NCBI GenBank assembly: GCA_947389015.1
Contig: CANDVA010000001.1
Span: 156,872-220,871, forward strand
Source of the DNA: an uncultured Clostridia bacterium
GTDB lineage: Bacteria > Bacillota > Clostridia > Oscillospirales > Ruminococcaceae
Reading direction: 5' to 3'
DNA length: 64,000 nucleotides
Shown: one piece after another, positions 7,434 to 15,697 of the stretch
How the letters are laid out: each line of letters opens with the position of its first letter
How positions within the stretch are numbered: position 1 is the first letter of the stretch
The notes under the pieces: generated by a model
What the model was told of the DNA's origin: nothing
What the model saw: only the letters and a program-made list of their open reading frames with translations
Databases searched by the model: none
Translations under genes and position numbers: made by a program

Positions 7434-8303
7434 ATGTTTAAAAAAAACACAGCAGCAGTCTCGGCAATGCTTCTTTTGACGGCGCTCACCGCATGCAGTC
7501 CGGCAGACGATAAAGGTTCCGATACGAGTTCTCCCGACGGTGCGAACATCGGGAGCGTGCAAAGCATGTCGGAAAGCGCGCCCGTTTCCTCGGAAACATC
7601 CGGCGAAAGCAGTACGGAAAACGTTCCCGAGATATCCGAACCGTCAATAATAGATCTTAACGGGAAGGGCGGCAAGCTTTTCGGAATGCCGCGCTCCTCG
7701 GATACGCTTATCGAATTCACCTACGACAGCCTTTACAAAAGGATAAAAGACAATCTTAACGCGGACGCGGCGCTAATGGAAACATTGAACGAGATCGGAA
7801 ACGATGATATCTCCGAAACGTTTTACAGAGCCGTTTCTCTGACAAACGCCTTTGTAAACCGCAATCTCACCGAATGGGATATCGACGGACCCGCGCAGAT
7901 CAAGACCGACAACGGAACATTCTACGAAAAGAGCGTAACTTACGACAGCTTTTGCAACGCGCTGTGCGGAGTATTTGCCGAGAAGTACGTTCCTCAAATG
8001 ACGGTATATCCTTTTTTCCTCTCGTATAACGGCGGAGTATGGCTCCAAAGCATCGGTATCTCAATAGATACCTCTATAATCCACACCGAGTATGAGATAA
8101 TCGAAAATACTCCTTCCGCGGTAGAATTCGACACCGTGCATTACTGTCTCGGAGAAAACGATACGGCGGCGGAATACGACGAAACAAAAAAGAATGAATA
8201 CATTCAAAAAAGACTTCGCAACCGATTTGTGATGATGGAAAACGGTTGGAGAGCCGTTGAAGTCGCCGGTTTTTTCGGAGACCGCTCGTCGCTCGGACAA
8301 TAA
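7434..8303 (+). CDS. lipoprotein of unknown function
   Basis: The 289-aa precursor has a signal peptide with lipobox LTAC (Cys about 21), a Ser/Glu-rich linker to about residue 65, and then a globular domain of about 220 aa. Visible segments include TYDSLYKRIKDNLNADAALMETLNE and YPFFLSYNGGVWLQSIGISID. I do not recognise the family. It should sit on the outer face of the membrane. It has its own promoter and terminator and is therefore a single-gene unit. The ribosome site (GAAAGG, about 9 nt from the ATG) is moderate. Confidence 0.75.
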   Translation: MFKKNTAAVSAMLLLTALTACSPADDKGSDTSSPDGANIGSVQSMSESAPVSSETSGESSTENVPEISEPSIIDLNGKGGKLFGMPRSSDTLIEFTYDSLYKRIKDNLNADAALMETLNEIGNDDISETFYRAVSLTNAFVNRNLTEWDIDGPAQIKTDNGTFYEKSVTYDSFCNALCGVFAEKYVPQMTVYPFFLSYNGGVWLQSIGISIDTSIIHTEYEIIENTPSAVEFDTVHYCLGENDTAAEYDETKKNEYIQKRLRNRFVMMENGWRAVEVAGFFGDRSSLGQ

Positions 8304-8310
8304 AAAGACA

Positions 8311-8340
8311 AAACGCGAAGGAACTTCCTCCGCGTTTTTT
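8311..8340 (+). terminator. terminator after the 289-aa lipoprotein gene
   Basis: AAACGCG (8311-8317) pairs with CGCGTTT (8331-8337) with further inner pairing, followed by T residues. It overlaps the end of the convergent kinase gene. Confidence 0.7.
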
Positions 8341-8341
8341 G

Positions 8342-8908
8342 TTAATTTCCGGTGTCCAGTAAACAGTCGCATCTCTCCGCGATATTCAGCGCGGCAAAGT
8401 ATTTTTCCTCCAGCGGTATCCAACGCTCGCGGAACACGGTCAGCGCGTCCGCGCCGTTACGCCGCTCTATCCGTTTAAGTTGCTCCTCGGGGTCGACCGT
8501 GACGAAAACGCGCAGTCCGTAGAATTCCCACAGTGCGGGGTGACAGCTGTACGAGCCCTCCACTATCGTAAGAGCATTTGGCTCTACGCGTATACCGTCG
8601 GAAAATCCCATAGTTTTGCAGTTGAAAGGACGATAAAAGAACGCTTCGCCGTTCTTTAACGGCAGCAGCACTTCATTGGCAAGCCGCTCGTAATCAATAT
8701 TTCCGCCCGCAGTGTTCAGCCGCTCCTCGGTACGCTGTTCTGGGCGTAAAAAGAAACTGTCGGCGTGTATCAGATTACAGCCCGTAAGCCCTCTCAGACG
8801 TTCCGCGAGAGTTGTCTTCCCCGCGGCACAGCGCCCGTCTATCGCAACGATCAGCGGCTTTTCGCGAAGCTTTATCAGTTCCGTGATAACGGAAAAGGCA
8901 TTGTTCAT
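8342..8908 (-). CDS. uridine kinase-like P-loop kinase
   Basis: The 188-aa protein has a Walker A loop AIDGRCAAGKTTLAERL near residues 22-38, then LIHADSFFLRP and a central FNCKTMGFSDGI segment, as in the uridine kinase/phosphoribulokinase-like NTPase family. It should phosphorylate a small hydroxyl substrate such as a nucleoside or vitamin. It starts 2 nt after the stop of an ECF-transporter S component, so the two are translated together. The pairing suggests uptake followed by phosphorylation of the same compound. The identity of the substrate is not shown. Confidence 0.75.
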   Translation of the reverse strand: MNNAFSVITELIKLREKPLIVAIDGRCAAGKTTLAERLRGLTGCNLIHADSFFLRPEQRTEERLNTAGGNIDYERLANEVLLPLKNGEAFFYRPFNCKTMGFSDGIRVEPNALTIVEGSYSCHPALWEFYGLRVFVTVDPEEQLKRIERRNGADALTVFRERWIPLEEKYFAALNIAERCDCLLDTGN

Positions 8909-8910
8909 AA

Positions 8911-9513
8911 TCAGCCCTCCGTGTTGTCGGCGGTCTTTTTATGGTGCTTCGAGAATTTAACAAGCCCCGTTTTATTGAGAACAAGCATCATCGCGGGAAT
9001 AAAAACGAGCTGCAAAATTATTCCCGGGAACGCGTTTAAAAACGCACCTGTAAAAAATATCTCCCATGTGAAGCCATTTTCACCGAGACCGAGCAGGAAA
9101 ATCTCCGCGACACCCCAAACGATCCGTCCCGCGATCATCGCAATCAACATACTGCGGTACAGCGAGATAATGCACTTCCAGCGTGACCGCGAATACAACA
9201 GCCCGACCACCAGCCCATAGGTCGCCAACTCAAACGCCATAGCGATAGCGTCGGGATACATCGCGGGTCTGGTGAACATAAGAGAACGCAGCAGCGGCAT
9301 TACAAATCCCACACCCAGTCCGTACTTCCAGCCGCAGATCAGTCCGCACATTATGACCGGAATGTGCATTAGCAGCAGCATATTTCCTATCTGCTGTATC
9401 TGTCCCGTCAGAAACGGCAGCAGCAAACCCACTGCAAGGAACATTGCCGCAAGCGTCAAATTCAGCACGGGCCTTATTTTTGTTATCTTATCCGTTTTAT
9501 CCATTTTGTTCAT
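8911..9513 (-). CDS. ECF transporter S component-like membrane protein
   Basis: The 200-aa protein has about six hydrophobic segments. The opening NLTLAAMFLAVGLLLPFLTGQ and the GWKYGLGVGFVMPLLRSLMF block are typical of substrate-binding S components that partner with a shared EcfA-A'-T energy module. Substrates of this family are vitamins and related micronutrients. No energizing module lies in the window, so a group II (shared) system is implied. Its AGGAGAG ribosome site is strong. It is co-transcribed with the kinase downstream. Confidence 0.75.
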   Translation of the reverse strand: MNKMDKTDKITKIRPVLNLTLAAMFLAVGLLLPFLTGQIQQIGNMLLLMHIPVIMCGLICGWKYGLGVGFVMPLLRSLMFTRPAMYPDAIAMAFELATYGLVVGLLYSRSRWKCIISLYRSMLIAMIAGRIVWGVAEIFLLGLGENGFTWEIFFTGAFLNAFPGIILQLVFIPAMMLVLNKTGLVKFSKHHKKTADNTEG

Positions 9514-9614
9514 TTATATCTCTCCTTATTGATCCACCGATACCGGGCTGTATTGTCTGCCGCCGAGCCCTATCCCGGCGACGTGCTCGAGAGCGTGCAG
9601 TCCATTGCGCGATT

Positions 9615-9770
9615 CTATGCGTTTGACAAACGAGCCGCCGTTTCGGACGCGGAGGAACTTTCGGAACGGCTTGACGTGTTTACTTGCCCGCCGCCCGAAA
9701 TCGTTATCGAGCTGCCGCTCTGTCCGTTAGCAGTATTATCGCCGTAAGCAGTACCGATATTTTTTTCTTG
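9615..9770 (-). pseudogene. decayed lipoprotein gene
   Basis: On the minus strand, after a GGGGGAG ribosome site, the codons AAG AAA AAA ATA TCG begin what looks like a lipoprotein signal peptide (KKKISVLLTA), with AAG where ATG is expected. The reading then has to change frame to continue as TAYGDNTANGQSGSS and a Ser-rich linker ending at a TAG (9615-9617). The lipobox position reads Tyr instead of Cys. By comparison with the 6542 lipoprotein (LTACGDTNNSSS) this looks like a relative that has lost its start codon, frame and lipid-accepting cysteine. The open frame on the plus strand over this segment is its antisense shadow. Confidence 0.45.
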
Positions 9771-9867
9771 CTCTCCCCCATTTCGATAATGACTTTATAA
9801 TACTTATTATAATGGAAACAGGATTTTTTTGGAAGAAACTTTTAGTTAATAGCTCTGCACTTAAAGG

Positions 9868-10569
9868 TTAATACGCTGCATCGCCACTATCCTCTTTGTT
9901 CTGCCGTTTGTATATTCTTGACCAATTCACATAGCCGTATAGGTCATTAACCAAAAAGATAACAAAGCATACTATTACGGAGATGTACGAGATGTTCTCC
10001 GCTGCCGCGAGCGTCCACAGCACTATCAGCACAAGATCGTTGGCGGCGTATGCAAGCGCGAAGAACGCGCACCGGCGGAACGTCAGGTACACGGCGAGAA
10101 AACTCGTCGTGACGGAGATCGTGCTCGGAAGCAGATTTGCCGTACCGAACGCTTTCAGAATAAAGTAAAACCCCACCGTCACAACTGCCGACAGCGCGAA
10201 CATCAAAACGGCCTCGCGGCGGCGGATACGGTTCACCTTTACCTCCGAGCGATCCCCTCCGTAGGGATTTCTCAGCCACGATATCAGCGCGAAAACCGAC
10301 ATCGGCGCAGTCATTCCGAGGTATGTTATCATCTCTCCGTAGTACGCGAAATTGAACGAAATTATCCCGTACAGCACGCTGAAAACTACTATCAGCGCTT
10401 GTCCTATCGGATTGCCCTTGGCGTTGAATATCAGCGACGTCACTCCCACCAGCGACGCAGCAAGCGTGAGATAATTTCCCCTGTCGAACAGCAAGAACGC
10501 CGCGGTTATCAGCAAGACCGATACGCACCACAACACCGTCTCCGCTTTTGTAAAATAATGCTTTTTCAT
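9868..10569 (-). CDS. pnuC: PnuC-family nicotinamide riboside/NMN transporter
   Basis: The 233-aa membrane protein has seven or so hydrophobic segments and the PnuC pattern SLVGVTSLIFNAKGNPIGQ early, then VLYGIISFNFAYYGEMITYLG, and ends with the VNDLYGYVNWSR segment, close to the family's C-terminal N-x-x-Y-G-Y-x-x-W motif. PnuC carriers import NAD precursors or, in some subfamilies, thiamine or riboflavin. The start is at 10569, with GGAGG 6 nt upstream; an in-frame upstream ATG lies inside the leader hairpin. The leader (10590-10635 hairpin) suggests RNA-level control. It is divergent from a TIR-domain gene. Confidence 0.9.
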   Translation of the reverse strand: MKKHYFTKAETVLWCVSVLLITAAFLLFDRGNYLTLAASLVGVTSLIFNAKGNPIGQALIVVFSVLYGIISFNFAYYGEMITYLGMTAPMSVFALISWLRNPYGGDRSEVKVNRIRRREAVLMFALSAVVTVGFYFILKAFGTANLLPSTISVTTSFLAVYLTFRRCAFFALAYAANDLVLIVLWTLAAAENISYISVIVCFVIFLVNDLYGYVNWSRIYKRQNKEDSGDAAY

Positions 10570-10589
10570 ATACGACCTCCAAAAGCAAA

Positions 10590-10635
10590 GCGCCATACGC
10601 ACATCTTCAAAGACCTAACGATGTGCGTATGGCGC
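10590..10635 (-). promoter_or_regulatory. pnuC leader hairpin, candidate riboswitch or attenuator
   Basis: A perfect 16-bp inverted repeat (10590-10605 with 10620-10635, 14-nt loop) lies in the pnuC leader, followed on the minus strand by TTTGCTTTT and the ribosome site. Upstream in the leader a second small hairpin (GTTGCC with GGTAAC) can form, and GGCG just before the large stem could compete with its base. I cannot match it to a riboswitch class that I know. Confidence 0.6.
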
Positions 10636-10675
10636 AATTTCGCCGTTACCCGGTGGCAACTTTTTTATCGCGTAT

Positions 10676-10704
10676 ATTATAGCATATTTTACCTTGCTTG
10701 TCAA
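10676..10704 (-). promoter_or_regulatory. sigma-A promoter of pnuC
   Basis: TTGACA (10699-10704) and TATAAT (10676-10681) on the minus strand, 17-nt spacer; about 100-nt structured leader. Confidence 0.85.
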
Positions 10705-10726
10705 GGGGTATGTGAGAAAAAACGTA

Positions 10727-10756
10727 TTGACAAGATATTTGAATATATGGTATAAT
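10727..10756 (+). promoter_or_regulatory. sigma-A promoter of the TIR gene
   Basis: TTGACA (10727-10732) and TATAAT (10751-10756), 18-nt spacer. It lies just 23 nt from the divergent pnuC -35 element. Confidence 0.85.
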
Positions 10757-10783
10757 TGATATATAAACAACTCGGAGGTAGAT

Positions 10784-12814
10784 ATGGCAATTTTCAAATG
10801 CAAAATGTGCAACGGCAACCTTAACGTTATCGAAGGCAATACCGTCTGCGAGTGCGATTACTGCGGAACACAACAGACTGTGCCGTCGGACAGCGGAGAA
10901 AAAAAGGTCAACCTTTTCAACCGCGCGAACCGTCTGAGGAGCGACTGCGAATTCGACAAGGCGGCGGGCATTTACGAGAATATAGTCGCCGAATTCCCAG
11001 AGGAAGCAGAGGCGTTCTGGGGACTGTGTCTGTGCAAATTCGGCATTGAATACGTCGACGACCCCGCAACGGGCAAAAAGGTTCCGACCTGCCGCAGAAC
11101 GGCGTTCGACAGCATATTTGACGACGCCGATTTTGAACGCGCCTGCTCCTGCGCAGACAGCACCGCGCTCACAGTCTACCGTGCCGAGGCAAAGGAGATA
11201 GACCGTCTGCAAAAGGGTATTCTTGAAATAGCGCGGAACGAGGAGCCGTTCGATATCTTCATAAGCTACAAGGAGACCTCAGAGGACGGTCAGCGCACCA
11301 AGGACTCCGTACTGGCGCAGGATATCTACGACGAGCTGACCGCAAAGGGCTACAAAGTCTTTTTTTCAAGGATAACGCTTGAGGATATTCTCGGCAAGGA
11401 TTACGAGCCGTACATATTTGCCGCGCTGAATTCCGCAAAGATCATGCTCGCCGTCGGAACGAGCTTTGAACATTTTAACGCGGTATGGGTCAAGAACGAA
11501 TGGAGCAGATTTCTCGCGCTGATGAAAAACGACAGGAGCAGAACGCTGATACCATGCTACTGCGACATCGATCCCTACGACATGCCGGCCGAATTCAAGC
11601 ACCTCCAAGGACAGGATATGAGCAAGGTCGGGTTTTTGCAGGATCTGGTGCGCGGTATAGGAAAGATCATTCCGAAAGGTAGCGCGCAGGGCGGCGCTCC
11701 GACCGTCGTGCAGGTCAGCGGCAGGCAGGCCGTCGGACCGCTGCTTGAGCGCGCGTTTATGTTCCTGGGCAGCAACGAATGGGAAAATGCCGATCAGTAC
11801 TGCGAAAAGGTTCTCGATCTTGATCCCAAATGCGGCAGGGCATATCTCGGAAAGCTGCTCTCGGAGTTCAACTGCCGCCGCGAGGAGGAGCTCGGCAATT
11901 TAAGCATAGATATAACAGCCTCTTCCAACTACAAAAACGCCGTACATTTCGGTATCGACCTTGAGGAGCAGGGAACCAAAGCCGTCTACAACAGTGCCTG
12001 CAAACTGCTCGCAGAATGCGGCAGCTACGAGAGCCTTGCGCAAGCGAAAAAGTATTTTGAACGCGTAGCCCGTTACGGTGACAGCACCGAAAAACTTGAA
12101 GAGTGCGCCGAAAAGCTTGCCGAGGCCGACGAACTCACCGAGAGCTTCCGCGATATATTCAGGAGCTACGACGCGTCAACGGAGCGCACGAACGCAATGG
12201 CGCTCAACAAAGTTCTTGACGCGTCGGAGGGCATAAAGAAGACCTACCCGAATTTCAGCGGCGACGAGGTGCCGCAGCCGTGGAGACCCACGCTGCTGAA
12301 CGTGTGGCTGATACCGCTCGGTATCGGGCTTATCGCGTTCGGTATATGCGCACTTTTAGCGGAGCGCACCTCCGATAATTTAGTTCTGTCGCTTATCGCG
12401 CTAGCTTCTCCGTTCGTGTCTGCGCTTATCGCGGGTATCGCGAACAGCGTCGCGAGAGACTGCTTTTCCGGCGGATATTTCGGCGGTATAGTGGCTTTGA
12501 GCATAGGCTATACGGTGGGGCTGGGAATATTGATGTCAATAGTCGAGAAAAAAATCGGCGCGGATATGACCTCGTGCTGGTTGATCGCCGCGGGTCTGCT
12601 GCTTATCGCGATAGCGGCGCTGACGATCGCGCTGTACTGCGGAAAATCCTCCAAGATACGTCATTATTTCCGCGACAACAAAAGGCTCAACAAGCTCCTC
12701 GATGAAATGAGGGATGCGCGTGAAAACGATATCTCGGAGGCGTTCGCGAATAAGAAAATGACCAAAGAGCTTATCAATGATTGCCTTTCTATAGCGCAGA
12801 AGTCATATAAATAA
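10784..12814 (+). CDS. zinc-ribbon/TIR-domain membrane protein
   Basis: The 676-aa protein starts with a zinc ribbon (Cys6-x2-Cys9 and Cys24-x2-Cys27), then a TPR-like helical segment (about 40-150). A TIR domain spans about 155-290, opening with FDIFISYKE. Glu208 in GKDYEPYIFAAL aligns with the catalytic glutamate of NADase TIR domains such as SARM1. More TPR-like helices (about 315-450) and four hydrophobic helices (about 505-620) precede a charged tail. A TIR with this glutamate may cleave NAD+ or bind NAD-derived signals; the membrane anchor and TPRs suggest a sensor or scaffold. It stands alone between its own promoter and a strong terminator, divergent from the NAD-precursor importer pnuC. 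NADase activity is inferred, not shown. Confidence 0.85.
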   Translation: MAIFKCKMCNGNLNVIEGNTVCECDYCGTQQTVPSDSGEKKVNLFNRANRLRSDCEFDKAAGIYENIVAEFPEEAEAFWGLCLCKFGIEYVDDPATGKKVPTCRRTAFDSIFDDADFERACSCADSTALTVYRAEAKEIDRLQKGILEIARNEEPFDIFISYKETSEDGQRTKDSVLAQDIYDELTAKGYKVFFSRITLEDILGKDYEPYIFAALNSAKIMLAVGTSFEHFNAVWVKNEWSRFLALMKNDRSRTLIPCYCDIDPYDMPAEFKHLQGQDMSKVGFLQDLVRGIGKIIPKGSAQGGAPTVVQVSGRQAVGPLLERAFMFLGSNEWENADQYCEKVLDLDPKCGRAYLGKLLSEFNCRREEELGNLSIDITASSNYKNAVHFGIDLEEQGTKAVYNSACKLLAECGSYESLAQAKKYFERVARYGDSTEKLEECAEKLAEADELTESFRDIFRSYDASTERTNAMALNKVLDASEGIKKTYPNFSGDEVPQPWRPTLLNVWLIPLGIGLIAFGICALLAERTSDNLVLSLIALASPFVSALIAGIANSVARDCFSGGYFGGIVALSIGYTVGLGILMSIVEKKIGADMTSCWLIAAGLLLIAIAALTIALYCGKSSKIRHYFRDNKRLNKLLDEMRDARENDISEAFANKKMTKELINDCLSIAQKSYK

Positions 12815-12853
12815 TTAAAACAAGAGCGGATCAATGTCCGCTCTTGTTTTAAT
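12814..12853. terminator. bidirectional terminator between the TIR gene and MATE gene
   Basis: A 17-bp stem (12814-12830 with 12837-12853), A-rich at one end and T-rich at the other, covers the stop codon of the convergent MATE gene. Confidence 0.85.
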
Positions 12854-14183
12854 AACCGTACTTTTTCCTTTTTGCGGCGATAAAAATTATCGTGATGACA
12901 AAGGAGACGAACTCGGCGACAACGACGGAAGCCCAAATGCCGTCAACTTTGAATATGATCGGCAGAAACAGCACCGCCAATATCTGAAAAACCAGCGTCC
13001 GAAGAAACGATATCAGCGCGGATATAAGTCCGTTGTTGAGCGCGGTGAACATCGACGAGCCGAAAATATTCACCCCCGCAAACAGGAACAAAAACGAGAA
13101 TATCCTGAAACCGTGCACCGTCAGATCGAACAGCTCCGCGTCGTAGCCGACGAATATTCCCGCGAGCGGCGCGGCAAGAAGCTGCGAGGCGAAAAGCATC
13201 GCCAGCGAGGCACAGCCGATTATTACAAAGCTCTTTTTGCGCAGACTTTTCAGCTCTTCGGTATTCTTCGCGCCGAAATGAAATCCGATAACGGGCGCGG
13301 TGCCCACGCTGTATCCGATAAATATCGCGAGAAATACCAAATTCACATACATCATAACGCCGTATGCCGCCACGCCGTCGTCTCCCGCGAAGTGCTTCAG
13401 CTGAGAGTTGTACAGCATATTGACAATGGACATTGAGCTTTGTGAGACAAATTCGGAAGAACCGTTCGAGCAAGTCTTGCCGATAGCGCGCAGATCGAAT
13501 TCCGCCTTGCCGAGGCGGAGCAGGCTCGTATTCGGGCGCAAAAAATAAATGATCGGAACAATACCGCCGACCGCCTGACTGAGCGCCGTCGCCAAAGCCG
13601 CACCCGCGATACCCCAATTAAATACCCACATAAACAACGCGTCCAGTATCATATTCATCACGCCCGACGCGACCGTCACGAAAAGCCCGAACTTTGGCTT
13701 TTCGGCGGTGATAAACAGGCTTTGAAACTCCATTTGAAGCATAAACATAGGCATTGCCGAAACAACTATGCGGCCATATATCACACAGTTTTTCAGCAGC
13801 TCGCCGTCTGCTCCGAGCGCCGCGGCAATGACGGGCATAAGCACAAATCCCGCCGCGGCGAGCACAACGCCCAGACCCGCCGAAACGTAGACCAACAGTG
13901 AAAACAGGCTGTTTGCCTTTTCGCGCTTGCCCTCTCCGAGGGTCTTGGACACCAGCGCACTGCCTCCCGCACCGAACATAAATCCCACAGACCCCGTTAT
14001 CATAAGCACGGGCATTATAAAGTTAACGGCGGTGAATTCGGCTTTCCCGACGATATTCGATACGAAAAGCCCGTCGACAACACCGTATATCGACGTAAAT
14101 ATCATCATCGCTATCGACGGCAGCGTAAAGCGAAAAAGCTTGCCGTAGTCGAAATGCTCCGATAATGCTATCTCTTTTTTCAT
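12849..14183 (-). CDS. MATE-family efflux transporter
   Basis: The 444-aa protein has twelve hydrophobic segments and MATE signatures in both halves: FTLPSIAMMIFTSIYGVVDGLFV at the N-terminus, then GAGGSALVSKTLGEGKREKA, and GTAPVIGFHFGAKN in the second half. It probably exports cationic drugs or metabolites using a Na+ or H+ gradient. It follows a MarR-type regulator by 20 nt and shares its promoter, so drug-responsive control by that regulator is likely. A GAGGTGAAA ribosome site supports the start. Confidence 0.9.
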   Translation of the reverse strand: MKKEIALSEHFDYGKLFRFTLPSIAMMIFTSIYGVVDGLFVSNIVGKAEFTAVNFIMPVLMITGSVGFMFGAGGSALVSKTLGEGKREKANSLFSLLVYVSAGLGVVLAAAGFVLMPVIAAALGADGELLKNCVIYGRIVVSAMPMFMLQMEFQSLFITAEKPKFGLFVTVASGVMNMILDALFMWVFNWGIAGAALATALSQAVGGIVPIIYFLRPNTSLLRLGKAEFDLRAIGKTCSNGSSEFVSQSSMSIVNMLYNSQLKHFAGDDGVAAYGVMMYVNLVFLAIFIGYSVGTAPVIGFHFGAKNTEELKSLRKKSFVIIGCASLAMLFASQLLAAPLAGIFVGYDAELFDLTVHGFRIFSFLFLFAGVNIFGSSMFTALNNGLISALISFLRTLVFQILAVLFLPIIFKVDGIWASVVVAEFVSFVITIIFIAAKRKKYGY

Positions 14184-14203
14184 ATTTCACCTCAACAAAC
14201 GGG

Positions 14204-14641
14204 TCAAAGCTCGTCTATCGCTTTTTTCAGCCCGTCGCGGTAGACGCTTGTCAACCGCAGATACTCCGCGCGTTCTTCGTCTGTCCACGCCTCGAACAGA
14301 CGGTTTTCCGCCTCTATCAGCCGCTCGGCGGTCTCTTTTGCAAGACGCTCTCCCTTTTCCGTAAGTTCGACCGCTTTTTGTTTTCCGTTGACCGCCCGCA
14401 GCAATATCACGCCGTCGCCCTCCAGTCTGCGCAGCGCCGAATTTATCGTCTGCTTGCTCACTCCCGTAAGGCGGCAAATATCGCTTATCCGACAGGGCGC
14501 TCCCTCGGCGGAGAGCGTGTACAGCACCGACAGGGCGCTGTCGGTAAGCCCCATCTTGAGCGCAGCGTCGCAGTAAAGTCTGTCTATTTCTCCGATCATA
14601 TAATTGAATTGCCGGAGCTGCTCGTTTAATAAATTTTTCAT
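14204..14641 (-). CDS. MarR-family transcriptional regulator
   Basis: The 145-aa protein shows the winged-helix core CRISDICRLTGVSKQTINSALRRLEGDGVILLRAVNGKQKAVELTEKG in pieces typical of MarR (recognition helix KQTINSALRRLE, wing around RAVNGKQKA). N- and C-terminal helices should form the dimer. It most likely represses itself and the following MATE exporter. The start at 14641 has GAGAGGG upstream; a start four codons earlier lacks spacing. No clear palindromic operator was found by eye in the promoter. Confidence 0.88.
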   Translation of the reverse strand: MKNLLNEQLRQFNYMIGEIDRLYCDAALKMGLTDSALSVLYTLSAEGAPCRISDICRLTGVSKQTINSALRRLEGDGVILLRAVNGKQKAVELTEKGERLAKETAERLIEAENRLFEAWTDEERAEYLRLTSVYRDGLKKAIDEL

Positions 14642-14676
14642 AAGCCCTCTCAAATCGTCCGAAATCGTACCTAATT

Positions 14677-14705
14677 ATTATAGCACAATTTCGGTTGTTT
14701 GTCAA
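14677..14705 (-). promoter_or_regulatory. sigma-A promoter of marR-MATE
   Basis: TTGACA (14700-14705) and TATAAT (14677-14682) on the minus strand, 17-nt spacer. Confidence 0.85.
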
Positions 14706-14742
14706 GGGGAAAAATTTTTTCAGTAAGAGACCCTTTATCAAA

Positions 14743-14770
14743 CAAGAGCCGTTATCGTGAACGGCTCTTG
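14743..14770 (-). terminator. terminator of the long minus-strand cluster
   Basis: An 11-bp stem (14743-14753 with 14760-14770), followed on the minus strand by T residues, overlaps the stop codon of the flippase-like gene. Confidence 0.75.
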
Positions 14771-15693
14771 CTTCTTTTCATAATAACGGTTATCGCGAAG
14801 GCTCCTCCCGCAAGCATCAACTCGGCTATGGTCTGCCACATACGAGAGATAACCGAGATCACCGCCGCGTCGCTTTCCGGCATTATAAGCATAAGTCCCG
14901 CTAAGATTATCCCCTCGCGCACTCCCAGACCCGACGGCGCGAATATCGCCAGTATGCCCATTATCGCCGATATGCCGAAAACGCCCGCGCAGAACAGCAT
15001 TTCATTCCACCCCACCGCGGGATTCACCGACCTGACAAGTATAAAAAAACCGAACCCGACTATCAGCCAATTACCGATAAACATCAGCACGACCTTTAAT
15101 ATCTGCGGATACTTCATCGGTATCTCAAGCTCTTTTTTGAAAATTTTACCTATCACTTTCAACACCGCGTTGATTATTTTCGGGTGAATACAGATGAAAA
15201 AAATCGTGATAAGCAATATTGTCAGCCAACGGTAATTGTCGAGCAGCTCGTTCGGGAAAAATAACAGCGACAGGATAAACAGCATTGCCGCACCGAGCAA
15301 GGTGCAGACGTTCTCGATAAAAAAGCAGACCGTGACCTTCGACAGCGGCGCGTTTTCTTCCTTGTAGTAGGTAAGCCGTGCGGCGAGCATAAACACCTTG
15401 CCCGGGATATACTTCCCGAATATCGAGAGCAGGTACGCCGTAAGCGCCTTGCCGTAAGGTATCGCGCAGCCGTTTATCTTTGTAATGTAATGAAACAGCG
15501 ACGCTAGCGAAAGCTTGTATGCAAAATAAAACAGCAGCGCCGCCGCAAAAACGCCCAAGTCCACGCTCGTTATTTTTTCGGAAAACTCGCTCCAATTCCG
15601 ATAAAAATACCACGCGATAAAGATCACTGCCAGCACTCCGAATGCGGTCTTTACGATTTTCAGGACGGTGCCTTTGTCGATCTTCTTTGTCAT
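14752..15693 (-). CDS. LPG-synthase-TM/YbhN-like membrane protein (flippase-like)
   Basis: The 313-aa protein has about eight hydrophobic segments and resembles the integral domain of lysylphosphatidylglycerol synthases and UPF0104 proteins: SIFGKYIPGKVFMLAAR near 95, and FAPSGLGVREGIILAGLML near 250. These proteins lack the aminoacyl-transferase half and are thought to move lipids or lipid-linked sugars across the membrane. It follows a polysaccharide pyruvyl transferase by 4 nt, suggesting a shared role in envelope glycan assembly. It is the last gene of the cluster. Confidence 0.8.
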   Translation of the reverse strand: MTKKIDKGTVLKIVKTAFGVLAVIFIAWYFYRNWSEFSEKITSVDLGVFAAALLFYFAYKLSLASLFHYITKINGCAIPYGKALTAYLLSIFGKYIPGKVFMLAARLTYYKEENAPLSKVTVCFFIENVCTLLGAAMLFILSLLFFPNELLDNYRWLTILLITIFFICIHPKIINAVLKVIGKIFKKELEIPMKYPQILKVVLMFIGNWLIVGFGFFILVRSVNPAVGWNEMLFCAGVFGISAIMGILAIFAPSGLGVREGIILAGLMLIMPESDAAVISVISRMWQTIAELMLAGGAFAITVIMKRSKSRSR

Positions 15694-15697
15694 AATT

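Noticed and set aside
9529..9747. 72-codon frame on the plus strand
   Set aside because: No ribosome site; it overlaps the start region of the ECF gene and mirrors a decayed lipoprotein gene on the minus strand.
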